A DNA stretch of 64,000 nt from Amphritea atlantica. GTDB lineage: Bacteria; Pseudomonadota; Gammaproteobacteria; Pseudomonadales; Balneatricaceae. Position numbers and translations under genes: made by a program. Within the stretch, counting starts at the first letter, position 1; each line of letters opens with the position of its first letter. Location: assembly GCF_900111095.1 (NCBI RefSeq), contig NZ_FOGB01000001.1, positions 1 through 64,000 on the forward strand. Reading direction: 5' to 3'. The notes beneath the pieces were generated by a model, which saw only the letters and a program-made list of their open reading frames with translations, made no database searches and had not been told where the DNA came from. Below, piece by piece: positions 28,048-34,436 of this stretch.

Positions 28048-29697
28048 ATGCAAAGAGAATCGATGGAATTCGATGTAGTGATTGTCGGTGCCGGTCCCGC
28101 CGGACTGTCCACTGCATGTCGTTTGATGCAACAGGCAAATGACGCAGGCCAGGAACTGATGGTCTGCGTGGTTGAAAAAGGAGCCGAGGTTGGCGGACAT
28201 ATTCTCTCCGGTGCGGTGGTTGAACCCCGCGCCCTGGATGAGCTGTTCCCCGAGTGGAAAGCGCAGGGCGCGCCACTGAAAACTGAGGTCACTGAAGATC
28301 AGATCTACCTGCTGAAAAGCGGCGAGAAAGCGACCAAAATCCCCAACGGCTTTGTGCCCAAAACCATGCACAACCATGGCAACTATATTGCCAGTGTCGG
28401 CAATCTGTGCCGCTGGCTGGCAGAGCAGGCGGAACAACTGGGGGTCGAGATTTTCCCCGGCTTCCCCGCGTCACACATTATCTACGGCGATGATGGCCGG
28501 GTGGCCGGTATCGGTACCGGCGATATGGGGCTGGATGAAAATGGCGAGCAGAAAGACAGCTATATGCCGGGTATGGACCTGCTGGCGAAATACACCATCT
28601 TCACCGAAGGGTGCCGCGGCCATCTGGGCAAAGAGTTGATCGCTAAATTTGAACTGGATAAAGACGCCGATGCCCAGCACTACGGCATCGGTATTAAAGA
28701 GTTATGGGATGTGCCCGCCGATCAGCATCAGCCGGGTCTGGTGCTGCACGGTGCCGGCTGGCCGCTGAGCGACGCCGGTGCCAGCGGTGGTTTCTTCCTC
28801 TATCACGCGGAAGATAATCAGGTGGTAGTGGGGCTGATCACCGATCTTAACTACGATAATCCGCACCTGAGCCCGTTTGACGAGTTCCAGCGGATGAAAC
28901 ATCACCCGCTGATCTCCCAATATCTGCAAGGCGGCAAACGGGTCTCCTACGGTGCCCGGGCGATCACCAAAGGTGGCTTTAATGCCCTGCCGAAGATGAC
29001 CATGCCCGGCGCACTGCTGTTAGGTTGTGACGCAGGCACGCTGAACTTCGCCAAGATCAAAGGTACACACACCGCGATGAAGTCCGGTATGGTCGCTGCC
29101 GAAACGATCTTTGCCGCACTGACCGGGGGTGATGAAGGTGGTAATGATCTGACCGCATACGGCGAAAACTTCAAAAACTCCTGGGTTTATGACGAGCTGT
29201 ACAGCAGCCGCAACTTCGGTCCGGCGCTGCACAAATACGGCACCATGATCGGTGGCGCCCTGAACTTTATCGATCAGAACATCTTCAGCCTGCCGTTTAC
29301 CATCCGCGATAACCATGCGGATTACGCCCAACTGAAGCCTGCATCTGAATGTGCGGCAATAAGTTATCCGAAACCGGATGGTGTACTCAGTTTTGACAAG
29401 CCCTCCTCGGTGTTTATCTCCAACACCAACCATGAGGAAAACCAGCCCTGTCACCTGAAACTGAAAGACAGCAGTATACCGCTGATGCAGAACCTGCCGA
29501 AGTTCAACGAACCGGCGCAGCGCTACTGTCCAGCAGGCGTATACGAAGTCCTGGAAAACGATGCGGGAGAGAAAGTCTTCCAGATCAACAGCCAGAACTG
29601 CGTGCACTGTAAAACCTGTGATATCAAAGACCCGGCCCAGAATATTACCTGGGTGGCGCCGGAGGGCGGCGGTGGGCCGAACTACCCCAACATGTAA
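28048..29697 (+). CDS. electron transfer flavoprotein-ubiquinone oxidoreductase
   Basis: 549 residues, full length. N-terminal FAD motif VVIVGAGPAGLSTACRL (about 10-26); the C-terminal 4Fe-4S site is QNCVHCKTCDIKDPAQNITW with the earlier cysteine in RYCPAGVYE. An in-frame ATG five codons in is a possible alternative start. The enzyme sits on the inner membrane face and moves electrons from reduced ETF to ubiquinone. Last gene of etfB-etfA-dehydrogenase-ETF-QO, so all parts from acyl-CoA oxidation to the quinone pool are encoded together. Confidence 0.96.
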   Translation: MQRESMEFDVVIVGAGPAGLSTACRLMQQANDAGQELMVCVVEKGAEVGGHILSGAVVEPRALDELFPEWKAQGAPLKTEVTEDQIYLLKSGEKATKIPNGFVPKTMHNHGNYIASVGNLCRWLAEQAEQLGVEIFPGFPASHIIYGDDGRVAGIGTGDMGLDENGEQKDSYMPGMDLLAKYTIFTEGCRGHLGKELIAKFELDKDADAQHYGIGIKELWDVPADQHQPGLVLHGAGWPLSDAGASGGFFLYHAEDNQVVVGLITDLNYDNPHLSPFDEFQRMKHHPLISQYLQGGKRVSYGARAITKGGFNALPKMTMPGALLLGCDAGTLNFAKIKGTHTAMKSGMVAAETIFAALTGGDEGGNDLTAYGENFKNSWVYDELYSSRNFGPALHKYGTMIGGALNFIDQNIFSLPFTIRDNHADYAQLKPASECAAISYPKPDGVLSFDKPSSVFISNTNHEENQPCHLKLKDSSIPLMQNLPKFNEPAQRYCPAGVYEVLENDAGEKVFQINSQNCVHCKTCDIKDPAQNITWVAPEGGGGPNYPNM

Positions 29698-29706
29698 AAA
29701 ACGAAC

Positions 29707-29730
29707 AACGCGCCTCAGGGCGCGTTTTTT
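29707..29730 (+). terminator. terminator after ETF-quinone oxidoreductase
   Basis: AACGCGCC-TCA-GGGCGCGTT followed by TTTT, 10 bases after the stop codon. It marks the right edge of the core operon; accessory DNA begins directly behind it. Confidence 0.88.
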
Positions 29731-29749
29731 ACATATCAGGGTAGTCAGA

Positions 29750-29841
29750 ACGCGACTTCGTCGCTCGCTAGATCGGTGCTACGCACCTGGCTAGACGTTG
29801 CTGCGCAACTTGCGAGTGGCTAGGAGCCGCTACGCGGCCTG
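29750..29841 (+). repeat. modular hairpin repeat, copy A (four hairpins)
   Basis: Four hairpins of 5-bp stem and TNC loop in a row: GCGAC-TTC-GTCGC, GGTGC-TAC-GCACC, GTTGC-TGC-GCAAC and GCCGC-TAC-GCGGC, joined by CTAG-containing linkers. The same modules, on the other strand, recur at 34.6, 35.2, 37.9 and 39.7 kb. Stem sequences differ between modules by paired changes that keep pairing. Confidence 0.72.
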
Positions 29842-29853
29842 GGGCTCGAATAC

Positions 29854-29883
29854 CCGTGTAGGAGCGCCTTCCAGGCGCGAAAG
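29854..29883 (+). repeat. REP-like palindrome
   Basis: GTGTAGGAGCGCCTTCCAGG and its continuation CGCGAAAGG form the short hairpin GCGCCT-TCC-AGGCGC preceded by GTGTAGGA, the format of REP elements known from Pseudomonas and relatives. Single copy seen in this window. Confidence 0.55.
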
Positions 29884-29891
29884 GAATAAAC

Positions 29892-29927
29892 AAGGGGCTG
29901 ATTTAGTAAAATAAATCTGTCCCCTTT
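29892..29927. repeat. inverted repeat truncating the integrase remnant
   Basis: AAGGGG ... CCCCTT with inner GATTTA/TAAATC arms forms an imperfect hairpin. This type of AAGGGGACAGATTTA element is frequent next to REP-associated tyrosine transposases in gammaproteobacteria. It begins just where the integrase similarity ends, so it may mark the insertion or deletion that broke that gene. Confidence 0.5.
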
Positions 29928-29933
29928 TTAGCC

Positions 29934-30106
29934 CCTGACGGTGTATCGCCAGATATTCCAGATAAGCAGTGGTAGCCTGCTGATTTAATGTACCGGGATG
30001 AACCCGGTTGTGGTAGCGAATAAAATCCAGAATCCAATGTACATAGGTTTGTTTTGTGCGCTTACTCTAATTGCGGGCACGTGAAAGGTGAACTCATCCT
30101 GTACAT
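29934..30106 (-). pseudogene. intI: integron integrase remnant (N-terminal fragment)
   Basis: On the minus strand, an ATG at 30106 (or 30097) opens a short frame MSSPFT, then a frameshift/deletion, then from about 30057 the frame reads RTKQTYVHWILDFIRYHNRV and continues HPGTLNQQATTAYLEYLAIHRQ before similarity stops. This matches the N-terminal SAM-like arm-binding domain of integron integrases (pattern RTxxxYVxWIxxFIxxHxxxHPxxL...YLxxLA). The catalytic domain is absent, so it cannot be active. Its orientation, divergent from the cassettes at 30.4-32.3 kb, is the standard integron layout, and a LexA box lies just upstream. I recognise this from memory of the family, not an alignment. Confidence 0.68.
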
Positions 30107-30113
30107 TCTTTTA

Positions 30114-30129
30114 CTGTGTTTATGAACAG
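30114..30129. promoter_or_regulatory. LexA (SOS) box in front of the integrase remnant
   Basis: CTGTGTTTATGAACAG fits the gammaproteobacterial LexA format CTG-N10-CAG with an AT-rich centre. It lies 7 bases upstream of the remnant's first ATG. Integron integrases are known to be SOS-controlled by a LexA box at this position, which supports the identification. Confidence 0.68.
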
Positions 30130-30399
30130 TATTTCATGACACATAAATCTATGCAAATATTGAAATACTCAGGGAGAAACACCCGCCACTTCAGGGATTA
30201 TGAATGCAAATCACTCTTATTAATGGTCATTTTGTCGTATTTCTGCAGATATACGACAAAGTGTCGTGTTTTCCCAAAGTCGAATCTTTATATAAATCAT
30301 TAAAATTCAGATGGTTGGATGGTATTTATAATCTAATTAGAAACTGTGATATACGACAACTTGTCGTATTTCTCCAAAACCGTTGTCGTATATTTAGCT
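30130..30399. other. integron leader / presumed attI region
   Basis: AT-rich stretch between the LexA box and the first recombination core site. By position it should contain attI and a cassette promoter. It holds six copies of the half-site TTGTCGTAT in both orientations (annotated separately). Open frames here lack ribosome sites and family resemblance. Confidence 0.5.
30232..30391. promoter_or_regulatory. repeated palindrome ATACGACAA-N-TTGTCGTAT
   Basis: A perfect 19-bp palindrome ATACGACAACTTGTCGTAT lies at 30351-30369, a diverged one at 30251-30269, and single half-sites at 30232-30240 and 30383-30391. Such clusters are operators for dimeric regulators, for example antitoxins, or could be integrase-binding repeats of attI. 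The last half-site ends 8 bases before the core recombination site. Confidence 0.5.
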
Positions 30400-30406
30400 G
30401 TTAGGC
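30400..30406 (+). other. integron core recombination site (attI/cassette 1 junction)
   Basis: GTTAGGC is the canonical core site; insertion occurs between its G and TT. It lies 11 bases before the start codon of the first cassette gene, the usual distance. No matching inverse core is seen upstream within attC range, so this is more likely the attI junction than an attC. Confidence 0.62.
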
Positions 30407-30417
30407 GAAAGAAGCCC

Positions 30418-31023
30418 ATGTCAAGAATCTATTTCCTCATTGGTTTTGTACTTCTACTGTCAGGATGTGCATCGACGGTAGAGGTAGTTATGAAGGACGC
30501 AAGAATAATTGAAACAAGCAATAAGAAACTGGGGAGGTCGCATTCCTTGGAGCTTGCGGAGAAAGAATTCAAGGCGGTTAAGTTTAATATCGAAAGCGAA
30601 AAAGAGCTTTATAATTTCTTTGTTGCTGAAAGAAACAGGCCAATTCAAATATTTTGCAAAGCAACTGGCGCAACTAGAGAGGGCGACTTCAAGAACATTG
30701 GATATGGCCCATTCTACGGAAAGAGAGACATTTCCCGCATCTTTTCAGAAAAGCCTAAAAGTATTATTTTGAAGCCAAACGCCGAGAATGGAAAATATGC
30801 TTATAGTGTTATCGCCTTCCTGAAACTGGAGGCTGGTTATACTCAGCTACATTACGGTATTCCAGAAACCGCGCTCAAATTAACAGAAGAGTCGTTTGAG
30901 GGTTTAAGTTGCTATCTTAATGGTCTTACGTATCCACCGCTTTTACCGCCGCAATCTAATACATTTGGAATCAATACGCGGGAGTTCGAAATCAGAGTTA
31001 ATGAGTACAATAAGTCGCAGTAA
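30418..31023 (+). CDS. cassette 1: exported lipoprotein of unknown function
   Basis: 201 residues from the ATG at 30418. N-terminal signal with lipobox LLLSGC (Cys about 17), so an outer- or inner-membrane lipoprotein. The rest is a single domain with no family I recognise; ELAEKEFKAVKFNIESEKEL suggests a helical start. Clearly more AT-rich than the ETF genes, with AGA/AAA/ATA codons. It fills one integron cassette between GTTAGGC (30400) and the attC at 31036, with short untranslated ends, as cassette genes usually do. Confidence 0.78.
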   Translation: MSRIYFLIGFVLLLSGCASTVEVVMKDARIIETSNKKLGRSHSLELAEKEFKAVKFNIESEKELYNFFVAERNRPIQIFCKATGATREGDFKNIGYGPFYGKRDISRIFSEKPKSIILKPNAENGKYAYSVIAFLKLEAGYTQLHYGIPETALKLTEESFEGLSCYLNGLTYPPLLPPQSNTFGINTREFEIRVNEYNKSQ

Positions 31024-31035
31024 TGAATCTAAGTC

Positions 31036-31108
31036 GCCTAACCATGCCATGCACTCGGACCCTTCACTCGCTGCGCTCACTCAGGGCCGGTGATGGCTGG
31101 CGTTATGA
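31036..31108 (+). repeat. attC site 1 (cassette recombination site)
   Basis: Starts with inverse core GCCTAAC (31036) 12 bases after the cassette 1 stop codon and ends with core GTTATGA (31102). The two ends fold onto each other: GCCATgCACtCGGaCCC on the left pairs with GGGCCGGTGATGGC on the right, with three unpaired bases on one side, the extrahelical-base pattern that defines attC. The apex contains CTCGCTGCGCTCACT. Length 73 bases is typical. Confidence 0.78.
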
Positions 31109-31115
31109 GCCTTCA

Positions 31116-31505
31116 ATGAAATATCTATCATTAATGTTGCTCCTCATCTCAAATATCAGCTTTGCTTGTATTGTTGGCCCTCTGAGCATTGAGCCTAAAC
31201 CAGAATTGGGATTTAACTTTAAGGAAGAACAATCGGATCAATGTAGAAATTGCAGCATGATTTCAATTGATTCTCCAAAGGAATATGATAGTCGCCCTGC
31301 GTCACATGCAATTTTTTCTGTCTTTAAAAATGGTGAGCTAGTATCTAAAGCTGTCACTTCTTTTGAAGAAGAATCAAAAAACGCAGAATTTGTTGGTATT
31401 GTAAGTAAAGAAAAAGGGTTCAGCTACGAGGTCAGTATTGAATACGGTACCGGTCTTTGCATGGGGTATAAGTTTGTTTTCAGTGGCTCCGAAAATGGCT
31501 CATAA
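31116..31505 (+). CDS. cassette 2: small secreted protein of unknown function
   Basis: 129 residues from the ATG at 31116, 8 bases after the attC core. Signal peptide MKYLSLMLLLISNISFA. The mature part has CIVGP at its start and a CRNC motif (about residue 49) that could form disulfides, plus a late CMGYKF. No known family recognised. Low GC, and it fills a cassette bounded by attC sites at both ends. Confidence 0.75.
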   Translation: MKYLSLMLLLISNISFACIVGPLSIEPKPELGFNFKEEQSDQCRNCSMISIDSPKEYDSRPASHAIFSVFKNGELVSKAVTSFEEESKNAEFVGIVSKEKGFSYEVSIEYGTGLCMGYKFVFSGSENGS

Positions 31506-31598
31506 CAAAGCCATCTTGCCTCGCACCAGCAAGCTGGTTCTGGCCCTTCGTTTCGGTGCTTCGCGCCTACTCTACGGCCGCAAATGGTGGCGTTAAAT
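31499..31598 (+). repeat. attC site 2
   Basis: Begins with TCATAAC overlapping the cassette 2 stop codon and ends with GTTAAAT (31592-31598), a perfect match to GTTRRRY. The arms GCCATCTTGC and the complement of GCGGCC..ATGGTGGC pair imperfectly. The apex carries GGTGC-TTC-GCGCC. Length about 100 bases. Confidence 0.7.
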
Positions 31599-31633
31599 AA
31601 ACTAGCGGATTTTCAAATCTCAATAAGGATCAC

Positions 31634-32269
31634 ATGAAAACTTTTTCTCTAATATTTATATTAATCTTAGCTTTTCCAGTACAAGCTACAAATGATTTTG
31701 AAAGAAAAAATAAGGCCCCCATTGAGTCTTATATCCTAGCTATAGATGGCATTTCTCATGAAGTTATTCTCAATAATCTTGAGGAAATACAAATAGAGAA
31801 TAAAAAACACGTTCTAAAGTTAATTAAAAGTAACACTAGAGTTTTTGATTTTGCAGGTGCTTTCTTTGAGTTTGATGCAAAAATGTACTTTTCGTACGAG
31901 GAGATATCCCCAGGTGTTGATCACTGGTCATTAGACGGAAATAATGCAGCTATAATAGTTCAGAAATATTCGGATAAGGTGGATTTTGATGAATTAACCG
32001 AGGCTCTTAATGCTCAGTATAGTCAAATGAAAGCAGAAATTAAAATGTCAGAAACTGAGCTTGTTGTTGATAGTAAGCTTAAGAAGGGTAGAAAGCTTGA
32101 TATTGATTTAGGTGAAATTAAAATAGAGCAACATATATTTTACTTTAGTAACAAGCAATCGTGTGTCCTTATTATTCTACAAGATACTCCATTAGATTCA
32201 GGTGATAATAGCCTTGAGTTCGAAAGAATAAAAAAGCTAATGCAAGCTACATTATCGGTGAATATTTAA
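31634..32269 (+). CDS. cassette 3: secreted protein of unknown function
   Basis: 211 residues with an AAGGATC ribosome site and signal peptide MKTFSLIFILILAFPVQA. The mature protein is acidic-basic mixed, without cysteines before residue 175; EALNAQYSQMKAEIKMSETEL suggests a helical section. No family recognised. Strong AT bias. Third member of the array; a broken attC begins at its stop codon. Confidence 0.75.
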   Translation: MKTFSLIFILILAFPVQATNDFERKNKAPIESYILAIDGISHEVILNNLEEIQIENKKHVLKLIKSNTRVFDFAGAFFEFDAKMYFSYEEISPGVDHWSLDGNNAAIIVQKYSDKVDFDELTEALNAQYSQMKAEIKMSETELVVDSKLKKGRKLDIDLGEIKIEQHIFYFSNKQSCVLIILQDTPLDSGDNSLEFERIKKLMQATLSVNI

Positions 32270-32290
32270 TATAACAAGCCGTTCAAAAAA
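32266..32290 (+). repeat. broken attC site 3 (5' half only)
   Basis: TAATATAACAAGCCGTTCAA directly after the cassette 3 stop is a typical attC left end (inverse core ATATAAC). The right half is missing; the sequence changes into GAGTAGCTAGGGTCAGG repeats. The array therefore ends at a rearrangement point. Confidence 0.6.
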
Positions 32291-32295
32291 GTAGC

Positions 32296-32404
32296 TAGCG
32301 AGTAGCTAGGGTCAGGTCTTGCGAGTAGCTAGGGTCAGGTCTTGCATTTTGCAGGGGTAAGGAAATAGGATTAAGTTCTTGTGCAAAATTCAAGACCTGA
32401 CCCT
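32296..32404. repeat. GGGTCAGGTCTTG direct and inverted repeats
   Basis: A 23-base unit (gagtagctagggtcaggtct + tgc) occurs twice in tandem at about 32299-32344. The arm GGGTCAGGTCTTGCATTTTG is then met by its near-perfect reverse complement at 32382-32403, enclosing about 50 bases. Such arms are a common companion of REP-associated tyrosine transposases, but no transposase gene is present. Confidence 0.62.
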
Positions 32405-32418
32405 TTAGATTCAGTTAT

Positions 32419-32450
32419 ATCTCGTTCCCATGCTTCTGCGTGGGAATGCA
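32419..32450. repeat. palindromic repeat CGTTCCCA-TGC..GCG-TGGGAATG
   Basis: A short hairpin TTCCCA ... TGGGAA of a kind scattered through many gammaproteobacterial genomes. Its translation MHSHAEAWER on the other strand is a known sort of spurious protein. I treat it as a non-coding repeat. Confidence 0.5.
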
Positions 32451-32454
32451 TATA

Positions 32455-32531
32455 GTAATTAATTTCACCAAACCCTCTTAATCGCACTGAAACCTGCTCC
32501 ATCACTCTTGCCGTTAAGAAGGCTTTGCGAG
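32455..32531. repeat. 76-nt direct repeat, left copy
   Basis: TTTCACCAAACCCTCTTAAT and flanking bases, through TTAAGAAGGCTTT, recur at 34452-34527 with about 80% identity by eye. The two copies bracket the nemA remnant, nemR-like, yciI-like and tag genes. Confidence 0.65.
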
Positions 32532-32622
32532 CCACGGTTCTTATCATCCGAACTACGAGCGACGCTGATCAATTCTCAATTTCATATTCTATGAGCCCTG
32601 TAAAGAAAAACAAAATAGCTTG

Positions 32623-32672
32623 TTGACAAACTAGGGCGATCGACCTAGATTAAAAATAGGGCGGGTGACCTA
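32623..32672 (+). promoter_or_regulatory. promoter with two NemR-type operators
   Basis: A good sigma-70 promoter, TTGACA (32623-32628), 17-base spacer, TAGATT (32646-32651). Palindrome CTAGGGCGATCGACCTAG (32631-32648) fills the spacer and touches the -10; a second, TAGGGCGGGTGACCTA (32657-32672), covers the start region. Both resemble the TAGACC-N4-GGTCTA NemR site of E. coli. The layout implies direct repression by the downstream TetR-family protein. Confidence 0.72.
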
Positions 32673-32711
32673 ATTTTAAGATTTTAATTATTGATACTCC
32701 CAAGGGAGGCA

Positions 32712-32825
32712 ATGAACACTGATCTGTTTGATGCCTTTCAGCTCGGCGGTCTGATATTGGCAAATCCTATAGTGATGGCACCGATGACCAGAAAGCGACC
32801 CGGTGCTCAGGAACAGGTTGTGTAA
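32712..32825 (+). pseudogene. nemA: truncated N-ethylmaleimide reductase (old yellow enzyme) fragment
   Basis: A 37-codon frame with GGGAGG ribosome site reads MNTDLFDAFQLGGLILANPI then VMAPMTRKRPG before a stop. This is the start of the first beta-strand and FMN loop of old yellow enzymes (consensus LGxLxLxNRIVMAPMTR). The other 90% of the gene is gone, but the promoter and ribosome site remain. In E. coli, nemR precedes nemA; here the fragment lies in front of the repressor. Confidence 0.72.
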
Positions 32826-32850
32826 AGAGGTAGTGTAAAGAGGAAGTGCG

Positions 32851-33435
32851 ATGGGACATGGTGAGAAGCGTCATCAGATTATAGAGGCCGCCGATAACTT
32901 ATTTTATCGGCAGGGGTTCGAGCATACCTCGTTTGCAGACATATCCACTCTGGTGAATATTTCGCGCGGGAATCTATACCATCATTTCAAGACCAAGGAT
33001 GACATCCTTGATGCTGTCATCAAAGTCCGCCTGGACAGGACGCAACAGATGCTGACGGATTGGGAAGAGCAGGCGGCAACCCCGGAAGACCGCATCAAAT
33101 GTTATATCAATATCCTTCTGACAAACTGGCCAATGATCAGGGACTACGGTTGTCCGGTCGGTACATTGTGCACGGAACTCGCCAAGTTGAACCACGCCTC
33201 AAAAGCTGAGGCCAATAAAGTTTTCACACTCTTCAGAGTATGGCTGAAAGCTCAGTTTACTCAGCTTGGATATACACAGAATGCCGATTCACTGGCTATG
33301 CACGTACTCTCCTGGAGTCAGGGGGTTGCGACCCTGGGTAATGCTTTTGATGATTTGCAATATGTCAGACAGGAAGTGAAAAAGATGGAGGACTGGCTTG
33401 ATGATCTGTCCGTCAGAACAAAACAGTCCAGATGA
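32851..33435 (+). CDS. nemR: TetR-family redox repressor, NemR-like
   Basis: 194 residues. Helix-turn-helix FADISTLVNISRGNLYHHFKTKDDIL (about 28-53). The segment GCPVGTLCTELAKLNH (100-115) keeps the two cysteines (101 and 107) close to where NemR senses electrophiles and hypochlorous acid. It should repress its own promoter through the two operators at 32631-32672 and release on alkylation of the cysteines. Its usual target nemA is reduced to a fragment here, so the yciI-like and tag genes downstream may be the present regulon. Confidence 0.84.
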   Translation: MGHGEKRHQIIEAADNLFYRQGFEHTSFADISTLVNISRGNLYHHFKTKDDILDAVIKVRLDRTQQMLTDWEEQAATPEDRIKCYINILLTNWPMIRDYGCPVGTLCTELAKLNHASKAEANKVFTLFRVWLKAQFTQLGYTQNADSLAMHVLSWSQGVATLGNAFDDLQYVRQEVKKMEDWLDDLSVRTKQSR

Positions 33436-33465
33436 ATTACTAGCGACACAGAAAAGGGAGCAGAT

Positions 33466-33753
33466 ATGTTTGTTGTACTTTTAAAATTTTCCGACAAAAA
33501 ATCTCTGGCTGGAGATCATATGGCTGGTCACAATCTATGGATTAAACAAGGCTTCGAAGAGGGTGTTTTTCTGTTGGCTGGTAGCCTTCAACCTAATCTG
33601 GGTGGTTCTGTTATCGCGCACAACACCTCACTATCGGAGCTACAAGCAAGAGTAAACAACGATCCTTTCGTTGCGGAAAATATTGTTAATGCTGAAATAA
33701 TCGAAATTGATCCCAAAAAAGCGGATAGCCGTCTGAATTTTCTGATTGAGTAA
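33466..33753 (+). CDS. YciI-like protein
   Basis: 95 residues with GGGAGCAG ribosome site. Ferredoxin-like YciI fold: start MFVVLLKFSDKKSLAGDHMAGHNLWIKQGFEEG, GSLQPNLGG, and NDPFVAENIVNAEIIEID at the end (usual motif DPFxxAGL replaced by DPFVAENI). Biochemical role of the family is unclear. Located 30 bases after nemR and 5 bases before tag, so probably one operon. Confidence 0.82.
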   Translation: MFVVLLKFSDKKSLAGDHMAGHNLWIKQGFEEGVFLLAGSLQPNLGGSVIAHNTSLSELQARVNNDPFVAENIVNAEIIEIDPKKADSRLNFLIE

Positions 33754-33758
33754 GAACG

Positions 33759-34364
33759 ATGAGTAAAATAATAAAAGGTCCAGATGGTAAGGCGCGTTGT
33801 AGCTGGTGTAGTCAGGCCCCGGAATTCGTTGACTATCACGACATAGAGTGGGGTTATCCAGTAGATGACGATTATCGCCTATTTGAAAAACTATGCCTGG
33901 AAAGCTTTCAGTCCGGTTTGAGTTGGCGAACAATCCTCGCTAAGCGTGAGAATTTTCGGGCAGCCTTTCATAACTTTGATTTTGAAATAATCGCGTGTTT
34001 TACAGAGAAAGATATAGATCAGTTACTTCAGGATAAAGGGATTGTCCGCCATCGGGGTAAAATTGAGGCCGTTATCAACAATGCAAAGCGAGCAAAAGAA
34101 CTGATAAAAGAGGAAGGTTCATTAGCCGCTTTCTTCTGGCGTTATGAACCCGACCAGCATAATCTTGCTGAGCCACAAACGGTCTCTACTTGCGAAGAAT
34201 CAGTTGCTTTATCGAAGGATCTAAAGAAAAAAGGCTGGAAATTTGTCGGCCCAACCACGGTTTATGCTTTTATGCAGGCGATGGGGCTAATTAATGACCA
34301 TGCAAAAGGTTGTGTGGGCAGATCAAAAGCAGAGAGCGCCAGAAAGAAGTTTAAAAGACCATGA
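33759..34364 (+). CDS. tag: DNA-3-methyladenine glycosylase I
   Basis: 201 residues. Zinc-site CSWC near the start (about 14-17) and the late histidine/cysteine pair in NDHAKGC; the FEKLCLESFQSGLSWRTILAKRENFRAAF stretch and KFVGPTTVYAFMQAMG are diagnostic of Tag. Removes 3-methyladenine from alkylated DNA. Pairing with an electrophile-sensing repressor makes biological sense: both respond to alkylating stress. GC is lower than in the core operons. Confidence 0.93.
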   Translation: MSKIIKGPDGKARCSWCSQAPEFVDYHDIEWGYPVDDDYRLFEKLCLESFQSGLSWRTILAKRENFRAAFHNFDFEIIACFTEKDIDQLLQDKGIVRHRGKIEAVINNAKRAKELIKEEGSLAAFFWRYEPDQHNLAEPQTVSTCEESVALSKDLKKKGWKFVGPTTVYAFMQAMGLINDHAKGCVGRSKAESARKKFKRP

Positions 34365-34367
34365 TTT

Positions 34368-34436
34368 TCTTAACAAAGCGCTGGCTCGGACGCGAACTAC
34401 GCTGCCTTTCTTACTTACCGTTTCAACGTTTAGAAA
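34368..34436 (+). repeat. attC-like sequence after tag
   Basis: CTTAACAAAGCGCTGGCTCG following the tag stop, then GACGCGAACTACGCTGCC, looks like an attC left arm and centre; the right end CAACGTTTAGA has no good GTTRRRY core. It may be a decayed attC, which would make yciI-tag a former cassette. Confidence 0.35.

Noticed and set aside
30088-30303. 71-codon frame in the presumed attI region as a cassette gene
   Set aside because: No ribosome site, product without domain character, and it overlaps the LexA box and palindromes.
32419-32460. Coding frame MHSHAEAWERDITESK on the minus strand
   Set aside because: It comes from a common palindromic repeat that produces the same false peptide in many genomes; no start context or downstream domain.
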